This document shows positions 1 to 8,776 of a stretch of 64,000 nucleotides of DNA, in pieces (the stretch's first letter is position 1; each line of letters begins with the position of its first letter). Source of the DNA: an uncultured Lachnospiraceae bacterium. GTDB taxonomy: Bacteria > Bacillota > Clostridia > Lachnospirales > Lachnospiraceae. Made by a program: the position numbers and the translations under genes. Under the pieces are notes generated by a model. The model ran no database searches. It was not told where the DNA came from and saw only the letters and a list, made by a program, of their open reading frames with translations. Where the stretch lies: NCBI GenBank assembly GCA_910585075.1, contig CAJUED010000018.1, forward strand, positions 1 through 64,000. The letters run 5' to 3'.

Positions 1-74
1 TTACAATAAGCAACACGCCAACGCCTATGACAATCCATAGGGCTGTGGCTTTCTTATATTTTATTTTGAACTAT

Positions 75-107
75 ATTTGCGAATATTCGCAATAAATATT
101 CGCAAAT
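75..107. repeat. Nested inverted repeat at the left edge
   Basis: A 13-bp arm at 75-87 (ATTTGCGAATATT) is repeated in inverted orientation at 95-107, and a perfect 16-bp palindrome (TTGCGAATATTCGCAA) lies inside at 77-92. No T-run follows, so it looks more like a protein-binding dyad or an element end than a terminator. Bases 1-163 otherwise hold no gene I can support; a plus-strand reading frame closes at 40 and could be the tail of a gene outside the window. The dyad lies just downstream of the abruptly ending S8 peptidase gene. Confidence 0.5.
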
Positions 108-163
108 CAAATAATAGCACGTCTAATAGGTGTTGAAAACCCCTTATATTTATCAGGTCCTTA

Positions 164-1861
164 CTAACTTAACCTTATACTAACACGCTCCCCCCACTCC
201 ATCATAAGCGCCGCGCTCCCTGTCACAAAAGGCGTTGCAAAAGAGGTTCCCGACACTCTGACAAAGGTTCCCCCCGGCCCTATGGTCTCGATATCCACTC
301 CCGGCGCCACCAAATCAGGTTTTACCTCCCCCTGCAAAATCCGCATTCCCGCTACACTTTGCACAGGGTAGCCCCTCCCTGAAAAATCGGCGTAAGACTC
401 AAAAGCCGCGTTATATGCCCCAACTGTAATTACCTTGGAGGCTGTGGATGGAATGGTTAATGTTTTGTCCGGGGTAGGTGTGAAAAACCTTGTTTCCGCA
501 TTTAATACGGAATTGCTGGGCAGATACAGGTCATAATTTCCTGTAACCGTCTCCAGCGGCTGCAAAAAAATAGTCCAGATACCAAAATCCACATAACTTG
601 AGCGTGGAAGAAAATCAAAATAAATTTCCTGATTTACGGAATACGGAGATGGTTCGCCTACATAGATAAGTACCTGCGTATTTTCAAGCACATAGCTTTT
701 GCCCCCCGGTATCCTTATGTCCACCACCGCCTCGGTCCCTCCCGGGGATACAAGTCTCAGCATAAAAAAATCCACATACTCTTTCCAAATCTGGACGCTG
801 AAGGTTTTCTGATATCTTCCTACACTGAGTTCAATCCTTTTATCCTCTCCCGGCTCATCCAGCATACCAAAACTGCCAGACACATGGCCTGCCGCCGCCC
901 CTTCATTTCCACTGCCAACGCAGATTACCGTCCTGCCGATTTCAGACACATTATCCACAAACCGCTCCACCAGTGAAGTGCCATCATGGGAACCGTATGT
1001 GTTCCCAAAACTTAAGTTTACGGCAAGAGGCATTCCCAGCTCCACCGCCTTTTTCACCACATAAGTCAGCGCCCGCATCAGCTCTGTGGTTTTAGGAAAA
1101 GAATCCGGCGCCGGCGTGCCCATCTTTACCACCAGAATCTGGCTCTCAGGCGCCACTCCCTGATACTGTCCCTCCAGGAGCCTTCCCCCTGCCGCCGCAA
1201 TTGCCGCCACCGCAGTGCCATGGCCGGAAGTGTCCCTGCTGGGTACGATTTGGTCAGGCACTCTGCTTCTAAGGGCAGCGTTGATTCGCTCCGATGAAAA
1301 TTCAACTCCTGTCAAAAACCCCTTTGGAGGCGCCGCCATCCCTGCCCATTCGCTGCTATCTTCTGTCTGTGGTAAAAGCTCATTTACCTGTTCAGGCGTA
1401 AGGGTCTGATCCCAGAGAAATCTGATTCTTGTATTTCCATCCCTGTCTGAAAATTCCGGGCTGGTATAGTCAATACCGGAATCTATCACCGCGACCAAAA
1501 CCCCTCTTCCTGTCAGATATGGATTTCTCGCCGTAACAGGGAAAATACAGGACACCTGCTTTCCCCGAAGGGTTGAAAAATAAAGTCTTTTAGGTTTTTC
1601 TACATATTCTACTTCATCCAGCTGAGTAAATGTATCAATCAATTCCTCCGGAATGGTTACAATTGCATATCCCGCTATAAGTTCTTCCACGCCTATCACA
1701 TCGCTTTGAAGCCTTCCAATATCCCCGTTATACTTAACAATTAATTCCCATTTTCTTGTTTCTTCCGAAAAACCCACAAAAAGCTGCCCGGATTTTTGTC
1801 TTTCCGCTTCGCTTACACTCAGAGCAAGACTGAGCAGCGCCTCCAATTTTTGATTTTCCAT
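164..1861 (-). CDS. S8 family (subtilisin-like) serine peptidase, CspB-like, C-terminus probably truncated
   Basis: Serine endopeptidase of the subtilase family. The catalytic triad is readable: Asp near residue 127 in AVIDSGIDY, His near 213 in DTSGHGTAVAA, and Ser near 540 in SGTSFATPF. A long insert of roughly 150 residues between His and Ser resembles the jelly-roll insert of clostridial Csp-type germination proteases. No signal peptide is visible; the N-terminal 100 residues look like a prodomain. Related Lachnospiraceae proteins, as I remember them, continue about 40-50 residues beyond the active-site helix; here the frame closes within about ten residues of MMEWG, so the 3' end looks lost or replaced. 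Substrate is unknown. It is read alone on the minus strand, next to a dyad at 75-107. Confidence 0.85.
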   Translation of the reverse strand: MENQKLEALLSLALSVSEAERQKSGQLFVGFSEETRKWELIVKYNGDIGRLQSDVIGVEELIAGYAIVTIPEELIDTFTQLDEVEYVEKPKRLYFSTLRGKQVSCIFPVTARNPYLTGRGVLVAVIDSGIDYTSPEFSDRDGNTRIRFLWDQTLTPEQVNELLPQTEDSSEWAGMAAPPKGFLTGVEFSSERINAALRSRVPDQIVPSRDTSGHGTAVAAIAAAGGRLLEGQYQGVAPESQILVVKMGTPAPDSFPKTTELMRALTYVVKKAVELGMPLAVNLSFGNTYGSHDGTSLVERFVDNVSEIGRTVICVGSGNEGAAAGHVSGSFGMLDEPGEDKRIELSVGRYQKTFSVQIWKEYVDFFMLRLVSPGGTEAVVDIRIPGGKSYVLENTQVLIYVGEPSPYSVNQEIYFDFLPRSSYVDFGIWTIFLQPLETVTGNYDLYLPSNSVLNAETRFFTPTPDKTLTIPSTASKVITVGAYNAAFESYADFSGRGYPVQSVAGMRILQGEVKPDLVAPGVDIETIGPGGTFVRVSGTSFATPFVTGSAALMMEWGERVSIRLS

Positions 1862-1953
1862 CTGGTCTCCGACCTCTTATCCTTCATGCCATTATTATGC
1901 ATACTATATGTCAGAAAAAAGGATAAGGTGCCACATTTTCTTATCAAATCCTT

Positions 1954-3036
1954 TTACCCTTCCGGAAAGACAATCGCTACCTTTCCACATTTTCCACTTG
2001 CCATAAGGGCATAAGCCTCATCCGCCCTTTCTACCGGAAATTCATCCGTCACCAGTTCTCCCGGATGAATCCCCCATCTTACCAAATGCTCCACCAAATC
2101 CATCATCCGCCAGGTAGATGTAACCCATGAACCATAGATTGATTTCTGTGAGTGCATCATATCCGGGCTTGGATTCAGGCTCATGGTATTTCCTTCTCCT
2201 ACCAGGGCTATCTTTCCCCAATCCCTGGTTGCACGGACAGCAGTCTGCCTTCCGGCGTCGCTTGCCGAGCAGTCTATAGCCCGTTCTACGCCGTGTCCGC
2301 CTGTAAGGGTCATAATTTCATCCACTGTCGTATCCGAGGGTTTGATTACATAATCTACCAAATGCATATCTTTGGCCAGTTGAATTCTATAATCGTTCAT
2401 TTCCACACCAATCAGCTTTTCCGCTCCCATCGCCTTGCACAGCATAAGCGTCGCCAGTCCAACCGGCCCAAGACCAACCACCAAAACCGCGTCGTCTCCG
2501 CTTATGCCTATCTTTTCCAGAGCCTCATAGGCTGTGCCAAATCCGCATGCAACAGACGCCCCATCCTTATAAGTAAGCTCATCCGGCAGGGCAATCAAAT
2601 CTTTCTCATCACAAAGTATGTACGGCGCCATTCCGCCATTTCTCTGCCAGCCATAAGCCTGCCTGTTTTTACTTGTGCAGGCAATCGCATAGCCCATGCG
2701 GCAGTTATAGCAGATACCGCAGCCCGAAATATGATATACGATAACTCTGTCCCCTTCCGTAAACTGCCTGGTTCCGGGACCGGCCTTTACAACCACTCCG
2801 CAGGGTTCGTGACCGGCAATCATGCCGGGAATATATCCTTCCGCGCCCTTTCCCGTATGCTCCCTGTAAATAGCCCGGATATCTGAACCGCAGATTGTAC
2901 TGGCGCGGGTTGCCAGAAGCACCTGCCCATATCCCGGCTCAGGCACTTCAAATTCCTGAAATTCCACCGTACTGTTCCCAGGCAGAGTCGCTCCAATCAT
3001 CTTCTTTGCAATACTTTTTGGTACCATCCCTTTCAT
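1954..3036 (-). CDS. Zinc-dependent medium-chain alcohol/polyol dehydrogenase
   Basis: NAD(P)-dependent oxidoreductase of the medium-chain dehydrogenase superfamily, in the sorbitol/threonine dehydrogenase-like branch. Visible motifs are the catalytic zinc site (CGSDIR and GHEPCG in the first 80 residues), the four-cysteine structural zinc lobe (CGICYNC followed by a fourth Cys eight residues on) and the Rossmann turn GLGPVG near residue 190. The length, 360 residues, is normal. The start is supported by AAGGAAGG about 10 bases upstream. The gene is divergent from a ROK repressor, and the shared spacer carries repeated TTTTATAAAA palindromes, so it is probably the repressor's target. Sugar alcohol or amino alcohol oxidation is likely; the exact substrate cannot be read. 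Confidence 0.85.
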   Translation of the reverse strand: MKGMVPKSIAKKMIGATLPGNSTVEFQEFEVPEPGYGQVLLATRASTICGSDIRAIYREHTGKGAEGYIPGMIAGHEPCGVVVKAGPGTRQFTEGDRVIVYHISGCGICYNCRMGYAIACTSKNRQAYGWQRNGGMAPYILCDEKDLIALPDELTYKDGASVACGFGTAYEALEKIGISGDDAVLVVGLGPVGLATLMLCKAMGAEKLIGVEMNDYRIQLAKDMHLVDYVIKPSDTTVDEIMTLTGGHGVERAIDCSASDAGRQTAVRATRDWGKIALVGEGNTMSLNPSPDMMHSQKSIYGSWVTSTWRMMDLVEHLVRWGIHPGELVTDEFPVERADEAYALMASGKCGKVAIVFPEG

Positions 3037-3101
3037 TCTGCAATACCTTCCTTTCTCAATTATACCCTTTCTTTTCGTTGTGCTCAGATATTTGCCAATC
3101 G

Positions 3102-3123
3102 TTTTATAAAACGTTTTATAAAT
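3102..3123. promoter_or_regulatory. Tandem TTTTATAAAA operator candidates at the dehydrogenase transcription start
   Basis: The perfect palindrome TTTTATAAAA at 3102-3111 is followed 12 bases later by TTTTATAAAT at 3114-3123. Both sit just downstream of the minus-strand promoter at 3126-3153. Further exact copies occur at 3221-3230 and 3331-3340, the last one between the -35 and -10 boxes of the ROK gene. This placement fits operators of the adjacent ROK repressor (inference). Confidence 0.55.
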
Positions 3124-3125
3124 CT

Positions 3126-3153
3126 ATTGTATCACATCCGTATTCCAAGTCAA
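3126..3153 (-). promoter_or_regulatory. Sigma-A promoter of the dehydrogenase gene
   Basis: On the minus strand TTGACT (3153-3148) and TACAAT (3131-3126) are separated by 16 bases. Transcription would begin near 3119, inside the tandem palindromes. Confidence 0.55.
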
Positions 3154-3226
3154 TTACATTTTAAAAAACATAGAATCTTTAGAATTTTAAATAAATATAA
3201 CTTTTTGAGCAGCTTTTCACTTTTAT

Positions 3227-3292
3227 AAAATTTAAAGCGCCAAAATTTAAAAACCTAAAATTTAAATGTTGAAATTTAAAACGCTGAAATTT
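3227..3292. repeat. Five phased AAATTTAAA repeats (about 15-bp period)
   Basis: The core AATTTAAA recurs with TTT centres at 3231, 3246, 3261, 3275 and 3290, spacing 15, 15, 14 and 15 bases. The remaining bases of each unit vary. The array lies in the divergent regulatory spacer upstream of the ROK promoter. It could be an iterated protein-binding array or an AT-rich upstream element; no coding function is apparent. Confidence 0.6.
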
Positions 3293-3320
3293 AAAACCGA
3301 TAAGGTCAGATTTATGACAT

Positions 3321-3349
3321 TTGCAAAGCATTTTATAAAATGGTATAAT
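3321..3349 (+). promoter_or_regulatory. Sigma-A promoter of the ROK regulator with an embedded palindrome
   Basis: TTGCAA (3321-3326), a 17-base spacer and TATAAT (3344-3349). The palindrome TTTTATAAAA at 3331-3340 lies inside the spacer, the classic position for autorepression. Confidence 0.6.
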
Positions 3350-3373
3350 CAATCATTCAGGAGGCTGATACCC

Positions 3374-4507
3374 ATGGCAAAACGAACCGGTGAAATCCGG
3401 ACAAAATCAGAAAACAAACAGGCTATTTACAATTTCATCCGTCAAAAAGGCCCTGTCACCAGACAGGATATCTATATCAATCTGGGCCTGAGTCTGCCCA
3501 CCATAAAACAGGGAATTGAATTTCTGGAAAAGGAGGAATTTATTACCGCTGCTGAAAAGATTCATAATACCGGCGGGCGCAATGCGCTTACTTACCGTAT
3601 TGCAGGCAATACCTACTATTCTATCGGCATTTATGTTTCCCTGCACCATTTGGCGGCGGTCTGCATTGACCTTACCGGAAGTATCCTGTACGAAAAGCGG
3701 TACTCCCTCCCTTTAAACTTACAAAGTGAAACTTATTTGAGAAAAATCGGTGAATTGGTAGAAGATATAAGGACGGCTCTGCATATAGATGAAAACCGCC
3801 TTTTAGGCGCTGGAATCGCTATTCCCAGCCTGGTATCTGAAGATGGAGAGTCCGTTATGTTCGGCATGATTTCCGATTTTACCGGAATCACAAGAAGTGT
3901 GCTGGCAAAATATATAACTTGTCCCGTTAAGTTGTATCACGATTCCCATGCGGCCGGATATGCCGAAACATGGCAAAATCCGACTCTGAAAAACGCCATT
4001 TATCTGAACCTGAACAATGCTGTGGGCAGCTCCATTATTTTAGATGGGAAACTGTATACGGGCAACAACCATCTTTCCGGGGAAGCAGGACACATGATCA
4101 TCCGCCCTGAAAGCGAAAAAGTCTGTTACTGCGGACAAAAAGGGTGCCTTTATACCCTGTGCAGCACCAGTCAGTTGGATGTCTTTACGGAAGGGAATCT
4201 GGAAAAATTTTTCCAGCTGCTTGACCAGCACAATGCCCCTGCGCAGGAAGCCTGGGATACTTACCTTGGCAACCTTGCCCTTGCCATCCATAACATGCGG
4301 ATGATGTTTGACTGTTCTTTCGTAATAGGCGGATATATAGGCACCTACATTGGAAATCATATGAACGAGCTTTACAAAAAAATTGACCGTTTGAGCGTAT
4401 TTACCAGATATTCCCGCACCTATGTGTTTCCCTGCACTTACCAAAAAGAAGCAACTGCAGCCGGTGCGGCAATACTGATTGTTCAAAATTGTATTGAAAA
4501 TATGTAA
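3374..4507 (+). CDS. ROK family transcriptional regulator (NagC/XylR type)
   Basis: DNA-binding sugar-responsive repressor. An N-terminal winged helix-turn-helix (about residues 10-75, with the RQDIYINLGLS segment) is followed by a ROK/ASKHA sugar-binding fold. The ROK zinc motif is present as GHM followed by CYCGQKGCLY, although the usual Glu after GCL is Tyr. I placed the start at 3374 because AGGAGG lies at 3359-3364 and the HTH begins there; an upstream in-frame ATG at 3266 falls inside the AATTTAAA repeats and upstream of the promoter. The protein is 377 residues, normal for the family. It is divergent from the zinc dehydrogenase and most likely controls that gene and itself. Confidence 0.88.
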   Translation: MAKRTGEIRTKSENKQAIYNFIRQKGPVTRQDIYINLGLSLPTIKQGIEFLEKEEFITAAEKIHNTGGRNALTYRIAGNTYYSIGIYVSLHHLAAVCIDLTGSILYEKRYSLPLNLQSETYLRKIGELVEDIRTALHIDENRLLGAGIAIPSLVSEDGESVMFGMISDFTGITRSVLAKYITCPVKLYHDSHAAGYAETWQNPTLKNAIYLNLNNAVGSSIILDGKLYTGNNHLSGEAGHMIIRPESEKVCYCGQKGCLYTLCSTSQLDVFTEGNLEKFFQLLDQHNAPAQEAWDTYLGNLALAIHNMRMMFDCSFVIGGYIGTYIGNHMNELYKKIDRLSVFTRYSRTYVFPCTYQKEATAAGAAILIVQNCIENM

Positions 4508-4583
4508 CAACATCTAACGCCACCGGCTTTGCGAAACGGCATATTGCCTTCAAATTCCTTCCGGCAAAGCCTGTAAAGCCTTT

Positions 4584-5678
4584 CTAGCCGGAATAAGTAT
4601 TGGCAAGATGGGCAAATTCATCCTTGACAGCCTTAAAGGCCTCAAGCATCTTGGGCGAGAAACAGCCGCATTCTCCCTCAATGATCATCTTGCTGGCTGT
4701 CTCTTTATCGAAGGCCTTTTTGTAAACCCGCTCTGACACCAGCGCATCATAAACATCTGCGATGGAAACTGCCTGGGCTGCAATTCCAATCTCATCCCCC
4801 TTAAGTCCGTCCGGATACCCACGGCCATCATATCTTTCATGGTGATGCCTGCAAATATCATAACAATAATTAAAATAGTCTTCATCGTCCATCCGTACAA
4901 AGGACGCTATCATTTCCGCGCCTTTAGTGGTATGGGTCTTCATTATCTCAAATTCTTCTGAAGTGAGTCTGCCGGGTTTGAGCAAAATGTTATCCGGCAC
5001 GGTAATCTTTCCAAGATCATGCATGGCCGCTGCCTGGCTGATCATTTCAATCTTCTCCTCTGTCAGCCCATACTCAGGAAAACGCTTCATGATTTCAATA
5101 ACCAGTGCCTTCGTAAACACACGGATTCTCTTTACATGCTGTCCGGACTCCATATTCCTGAATTCCACAACGTTACTCATAGCGTCTATCATTGCATCAT
5201 TCATTTTCCGGAGCCTTTTCGCCTGCTTCATCAGGAGCTGGTTTTGGGCCTCCAACTCTGCGGTCTGAGCCTTGACCAGTGTTTCCAGCCGTGTTTTATA
5301 AGCATACAGGTCAATATTGTTTTTTACCATCTGTTTAACGGTAGGCGCATGGTAAGGTTTATGGATATAATCTACCACGCCATATTCATACCCCCGCCTT
5401 TCATATTCAACAGAGGTTTCCCCTGTAATCATGACGATGGGAACCTCTGAAATCATCCCCTTGTCGCTAAGCACTTCAAGCACCTGGAAACCGTCCATTA
5501 CAGGCATAACAATATCAAGCAGAACCGCCGCCAGAATCGGAAGATTTTCCTCTATGAGCTTAACCCCTTCCTTGCCATTTGCTGCCTCTAAGATCTCATA
5601 TTCATCCTCGAATATGTTCGCCAGCATTGCGCGGTTTATCTCCATGTCCTCAATGATTAATATTGTTCTTTTATCCAT
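4584..5678 (-). CDS. Response regulator with HD-GYP phosphodiesterase domain
   Basis: Two-domain signalling protein of RpfG type. Residues 1-125 form a CheY-like receiver (IIEDME acidic pair, phospho-acceptor in LLDIVMP, Lys in the HKPY turn). After a short coiled linker, residues about 165-350 form an HD-GYP domain with HDLGKI, the KTHTTKGAEM segment, HHHERYDGRGYP and the downstream DVYDAL. These are the metal and catalytic motifs of cyclic di-GMP phosphodiesterases, so activity is plausible. No sensor kinase is adjacent. An orphan flagellin-like gene lies 24 kb away, which fits but does not prove a link to motility or surface behaviour. Confidence 0.9.
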   Translation of the reverse strand: MDKRTILIIEDMEINRAMLANIFEDEYEILEAANGKEGVKLIEENLPILAAVLLDIVMPVMDGFQVLEVLSDKGMISEVPIVMITGETSVEYERRGYEYGVVDYIHKPYHAPTVKQMVKNNIDLYAYKTRLETLVKAQTAELEAQNQLLMKQAKRLRKMNDAMIDAMSNVVEFRNMESGQHVKRIRVFTKALVIEIMKRFPEYGLTEEKIEMISQAAAMHDLGKITVPDNILLKPGRLTSEEFEIMKTHTTKGAEMIASFVRMDDEDYFNYCYDICRHHHERYDGRGYPDGLKGDEIGIAAQAVSIADVYDALVSERVYKKAFDKETASKMIIEGECGCFSPKMLEAFKAVKDEFAHLANTYSG

Positions 5679-5941
5679 TTGATCTTGACAAAGCCCCCTT
5701 TTTCAAATGTAACATTTCCCATATTAGTCTTTTGGGAAAAATTTTTCAAAAAGTATATCAAATAGATTATAACAACATTATTGTCAAAAATCCACTAAAA
5801 TTTATATCTCATAAGCAGACTTGCGAAGCAAAGCATGGCAGCGTCTGATGATAACAGCTCGGCTTACGTCACTTGAATATTTTTCAAAAATATATTACAC
5901 TATACCTATAAAACAATTCTGTCTCAGATAAGGAGAAATCT

Positions 5942-6898
5942 ATGTACGCACCAGAAAACACTGATGCTAACCTGTACACAGACGGCGCCGTAAAGGGCAG
6001 CGAAATCAGTTATCCCGTTCATGTCCATTTTATTGAACTTGCCAAAATGTATATGCACAGGATACGCTGGCATTGGCATCCTGAAATTGAAGTGTTGCTC
6101 ATCACCAGCGGAGAAATCACTCTTGCAATTGATAATAAAGAAACCCATCTTAAGGAAGGACAGGGAATCATAATCAACCAAAATGTTATGCATTCCGTTC
6201 AGCCTGCAGGACAACGGACCGACTGCTGTCTGTATTCCGCTATGTTTGATCCATCCTTCCTGTTTGGATATGGAAATACGCTTTTGTCCGGGAAATACCT
6301 TTCGCCGGTGTTAAATTCTCCTGCACTGAAAATACTATTTCTGGACGGGCAGGATCCTCTTTCATGTAAATTGATGGAACATATCCATGATGTCGTTTCC
6401 GTCAATATGAACAAGCCTTACGGCTATGAATTAACCACGAAATCTTTACTCTGCCAATTTTGGGTTAAGTTGCTGGAACACATTACCCAGCAGGCCGCCG
6501 CAACCGGGCAGCCTCACAGCCTGTCTCTGGATGAAATCAGAGTAAAGGACGCTATTTTATATATTGAAAGCCATTATGCGGAACAGATTACCTTAGAGCA
6601 AATTGCCTTCTCCGTACATATCAGCAAGAGCGAGTGCTGCCGCTGCTTTAAAAGAGTGCTGCAGTTTACCCCCATTGAATATCTGATGAGATATCGGATT
6701 TTAAAGGCGGCCACTCTCATGCAGGATAACGACCCGGCCTATCGAACCATATCCGATCTTGCTTTCAGCGTAGGCTTTAACAATGTAAGCTACTTCAACA
6801 AAGTTTTTAAGCAGTACATTAAATGTACGCCCAGCGAATACAAAAAGAATTTAAAGACAGCCTCCGAAAAAAACGCCGTAAATATTATGTTTGTTTGA
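5942..6898 (+). CDS. AraC family transcriptional regulator with cupin sensor
   Basis: One-component regulator of 318 residues. The N-terminal half is a cupin-type ligand pocket (WHWHPEIEVLLI, with GQGIIINQNVMHSV as the second cupin motif). The last 100 residues carry the paired AraC helix-turn-helices, including LEQIAFSVHIS and the signature ISDLAFSVGFNNVSYFNKVF. AAGGAG lies about 8 bases before the ATG. Such proteins usually sense sugars and activate neighbouring catabolic genes, but both neighbours are oriented away and have no sugar role, so the target may be elsewhere. Confidence 0.88.
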   Translation: MYAPENTDANLYTDGAVKGSEISYPVHVHFIELAKMYMHRIRWHWHPEIEVLLITSGEITLAIDNKETHLKEGQGIIINQNVMHSVQPAGQRTDCCLYSAMFDPSFLFGYGNTLLSGKYLSPVLNSPALKILFLDGQDPLSCKLMEHIHDVVSVNMNKPYGYELTTKSLLCQFWVKLLEHITQQAAATGQPHSLSLDEIRVKDAILYIESHYAEQITLEQIAFSVHISKSECCRCFKRVLQFTPIEYLMRYRILKAATLMQDNDPAYRTISDLAFSVGFNNVSYFNKVFKQYIKCTPSEYKKNLKTASEKNAVNIMFV

Positions 6899-6943
6899 AG
6901 GTGCCGGTTTGTTTGAAGGTGTCGCATTCCATAAGATAAAGTT

Positions 6944-8338
6944 TTAAGCCCTTAACGTTTCGATTGGCGCTTTCCAGCTTTGGTATTTTGCGGCTATATT
7001 CTCATTGACACCGGCGGCTTTCTTTAATTTTTCGCCAAGTTCATCTATCTCACGGGCTGATAGCTTTAGCCTGTGATAAAAAGTATTGCTGCCTTTCATA
7101 TATAATGGAACGGCCTGTGCTATATCCCTTACTTCCTGTGTCAGTTCCTTTATCTGCGCCGCTGCGTTGCCAAGCTCTGTTGCCTGTCTTAACAGTTTCA
7201 CGTCGTTCACCTGCAAAACAGTGCACTCTGAAATACCCCGCAGGGCAGTATTTTGCCCCAAAAAGGACTTTAAAAAACGGTTGCCTTCTTCTTCCAGGAG
7301 CAGGCTCTTTGTAACAAGGGGAAGCCCCTGAAAAGTGAAATCCCCAATATCCGACAAAGTAAGTTTTTCTCCGTTTATCCCCTTCTTCTCGCCCTTTGAG
7401 GCTTCCATCATCTGCATCAGCACTGCCGCACACCCATCCCGCTTTTCGGGCAGCAAATTCATCACTTCCGCGGACAGGCAGGACGCATATCTGCCAAGGA
7501 CTCCCTGTTTCCCCGTATCTTCATTTTTTCTCCCGTTAAAAACCGTGACAACACATCCGGCTCCTGCATCATATGCAAGGGTTGCAAACATATACTTGAT
7601 ATCATGATAAGCGGCAAAATCATTTTTCTTTGCCGGTGTCCTTATATACCTGATGTGGTCCGTCCGGATAATCGAATTTCCAAGGACACTGACATAGTCG
7701 TTTTCTCCGTGAAGTCCATAGAGCTTTTCCCTTCTCCTCTCATATCCTTCCTCCCCATACCTGTCCTTCCACTCCTCTATTGCCTGTTCCGAAAAACCCT
7801 GGCCGTCTACCGAGTAGCATGCGTCAATCAATCCATGATATTCGGATTCCATGGTTACAAATTGAGCCTTATTCCCTCCCTTAGAGTGGCCCGTCACTAC
7901 AACGCGCTGACTGCCGCCTATTTCAAGGGCCTCCACCACCTCCTCAAAGTAAGAAAGGGCATTTTCCTGCTGGGCGGATGAAACGCTTGTCATACCAATC
8001 CCATTGTCCGGCCATTCGCCGTCGCCGGTTCCCCGATAGGCTACATAAACGCGGTCCCCCTCCGGCGTCCTGAAGGTACAGGCCGCGGTTCCCGAATCAT
8101 ATCCCATACCCGTGCTCTCACAGCCAATCACGAGATTTCCTATCTCCTCGTTTAAGGCCGCTTTTTCCAGCACGGTATATTCCCCATAATGAATCCCGCC
8201 TCCCCCGTAATCGGGATGAGACTTAAGCTCGGATAAAACTTCATTCAAAGTGGCTCCATCCTGCATTTCCTTATAGTCAAAATACATAAAGGTATCCAGC
8301 ACCATGCTGATTTCTGCGTCCGACAGTCTCTCGCCCAT
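6944..8338 (-). CDS. DUF2974 lipase-like protein with helical C-terminus; candidate type VII effector
   Basis: Alpha/beta-hydrolase of the DUF2974 (Mbeg1-like) family. The nucleophile elbow GHSKGG, an Asp in HGENDYVS and a His in AAYHDIKYMF form a plausible Ser-Asp-His triad within the first 250 residues. The last 150 residues are charged and helical and contain no enzyme motif. This order, lipase first and helical bundle last, resembles the staphylococcal T7-secreted lipase TslA, whose secretion module is C-terminal (family knowledge). It is the last gene of the essC operon and follows five small WXG100-like genes, which supports secretion through this system. There is no signal peptide. A paired segment (CTTCCGGT with ACCGGAAG) frames its 5' leader. 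A role as an antibacterial or membrane-active toxin is inference. Confidence 0.75.
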   Translation of the reverse strand: MGERLSDAEISMVLDTFMYFDYKEMQDGATLNEVLSELKSHPDYGGGGIHYGEYTVLEKAALNEEIGNLVIGCESTGMGYDSGTAACTFRTPEGDRVYVAYRGTGDGEWPDNGIGMTSVSSAQQENALSYFEEVVEALEIGGSQRVVVTGHSKGGNKAQFVTMESEYHGLIDACYSVDGQGFSEQAIEEWKDRYGEEGYERRREKLYGLHGENDYVSVLGNSIIRTDHIRYIRTPAKKNDFAAYHDIKYMFATLAYDAGAGCVVTVFNGRKNEDTGKQGVLGRYASCLSAEVMNLLPEKRDGCAAVLMQMMEASKGEKKGINGEKLTLSDIGDFTFQGLPLVTKSLLLEEEGNRFLKSFLGQNTALRGISECTVLQVNDVKLLRQATELGNAAAQIKELTQEVRDIAQAVPLYMKGSNTFYHRLKLSAREIDELGEKLKKAAGVNENIAAKYQSWKAPIETLRA

Positions 8339-8446
8339 CCTCTCCCCCTCTGCTTTCCTGCTTCATCCGCTTCCGGTTCCTGCCAAATGCATATACATAC
8401 GTTTTCACAAGACCGGAAGCAAAACTATCAATATCCCTTACTATAA

Positions 8447-8761
8447 TTATACAATTACATTTGTATTTAAGCCGCTGCCCTGCTGAGCATTTCCGGTCTC
8501 TGCCTTCTGGTAGCCTGCTGCCATTTCCTGCAGATCCTTTACATGTTCCTGTACCATCCGGTAGAGTTTATCCATATCGGCCTGCAAAGAATTAAATTTG
8601 TTTCCATAAGCGCTGGCCGCTTCCCCCTGCCAGATTCCTTTCATTGCATGAATCTGCGCCATCATTTCGCTGGTCAGGTTTTTCATTTGATTTCCTGTTG
8701 CCGCAAACTCTCCTGAGGTCTGCGTAAGTTTTTCCGGCGTTACCTTTAAAATACCTTCCAT
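8447..8761 (-). CDS. WXG100 family protein (canonical WQG)
   Basis: Small 104-residue ESAT-6-like protein predicted to form a helix-turn-helix hairpin. The turn carries Trp-Gln-Gly (GIWQGEAAS) at about residue 43, and near the C-terminus YQKAE matches the Y-x-x-x-D/E secretion signal. The final residues are Gly/Asn-rich and flexible. It lies 15 bases after the preceding WXG100 gene and just before the lipase gene, so it may be secreted itself or be a partner of the lipase. Confidence 0.88.
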   Translation of the reverse strand: MEGILKVTPEKLTQTSGEFAATGNQMKNLTSEMMAQIHAMKGIWQGEAASAYGNKFNSLQADMDKLYRMVQEHVKDLQEMAAGYQKAETGNAQQGSGLNTNVIV

Positions 8762-8776
8762 ATAGATTTCTCCTTC

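Noticed and set aside
2152..2886. A 244-codon plus-strand frame opposite the zinc dehydrogenase
   Set aside because: Lies wholly on the opposite strand of a gene with clear motifs.
3266..3373. Upstream start for the ROK regulator
   Set aside because: It lies in the AATTTAAA array and upstream of the -10 box; AGGAGG supports 3374.
4508..4583. Terminator between the ROK and HD-GYP genes
   Set aside because: GGCTTTGC and GCAAAGCC can pair, but the loop is over 30 bases and no T-run follows.
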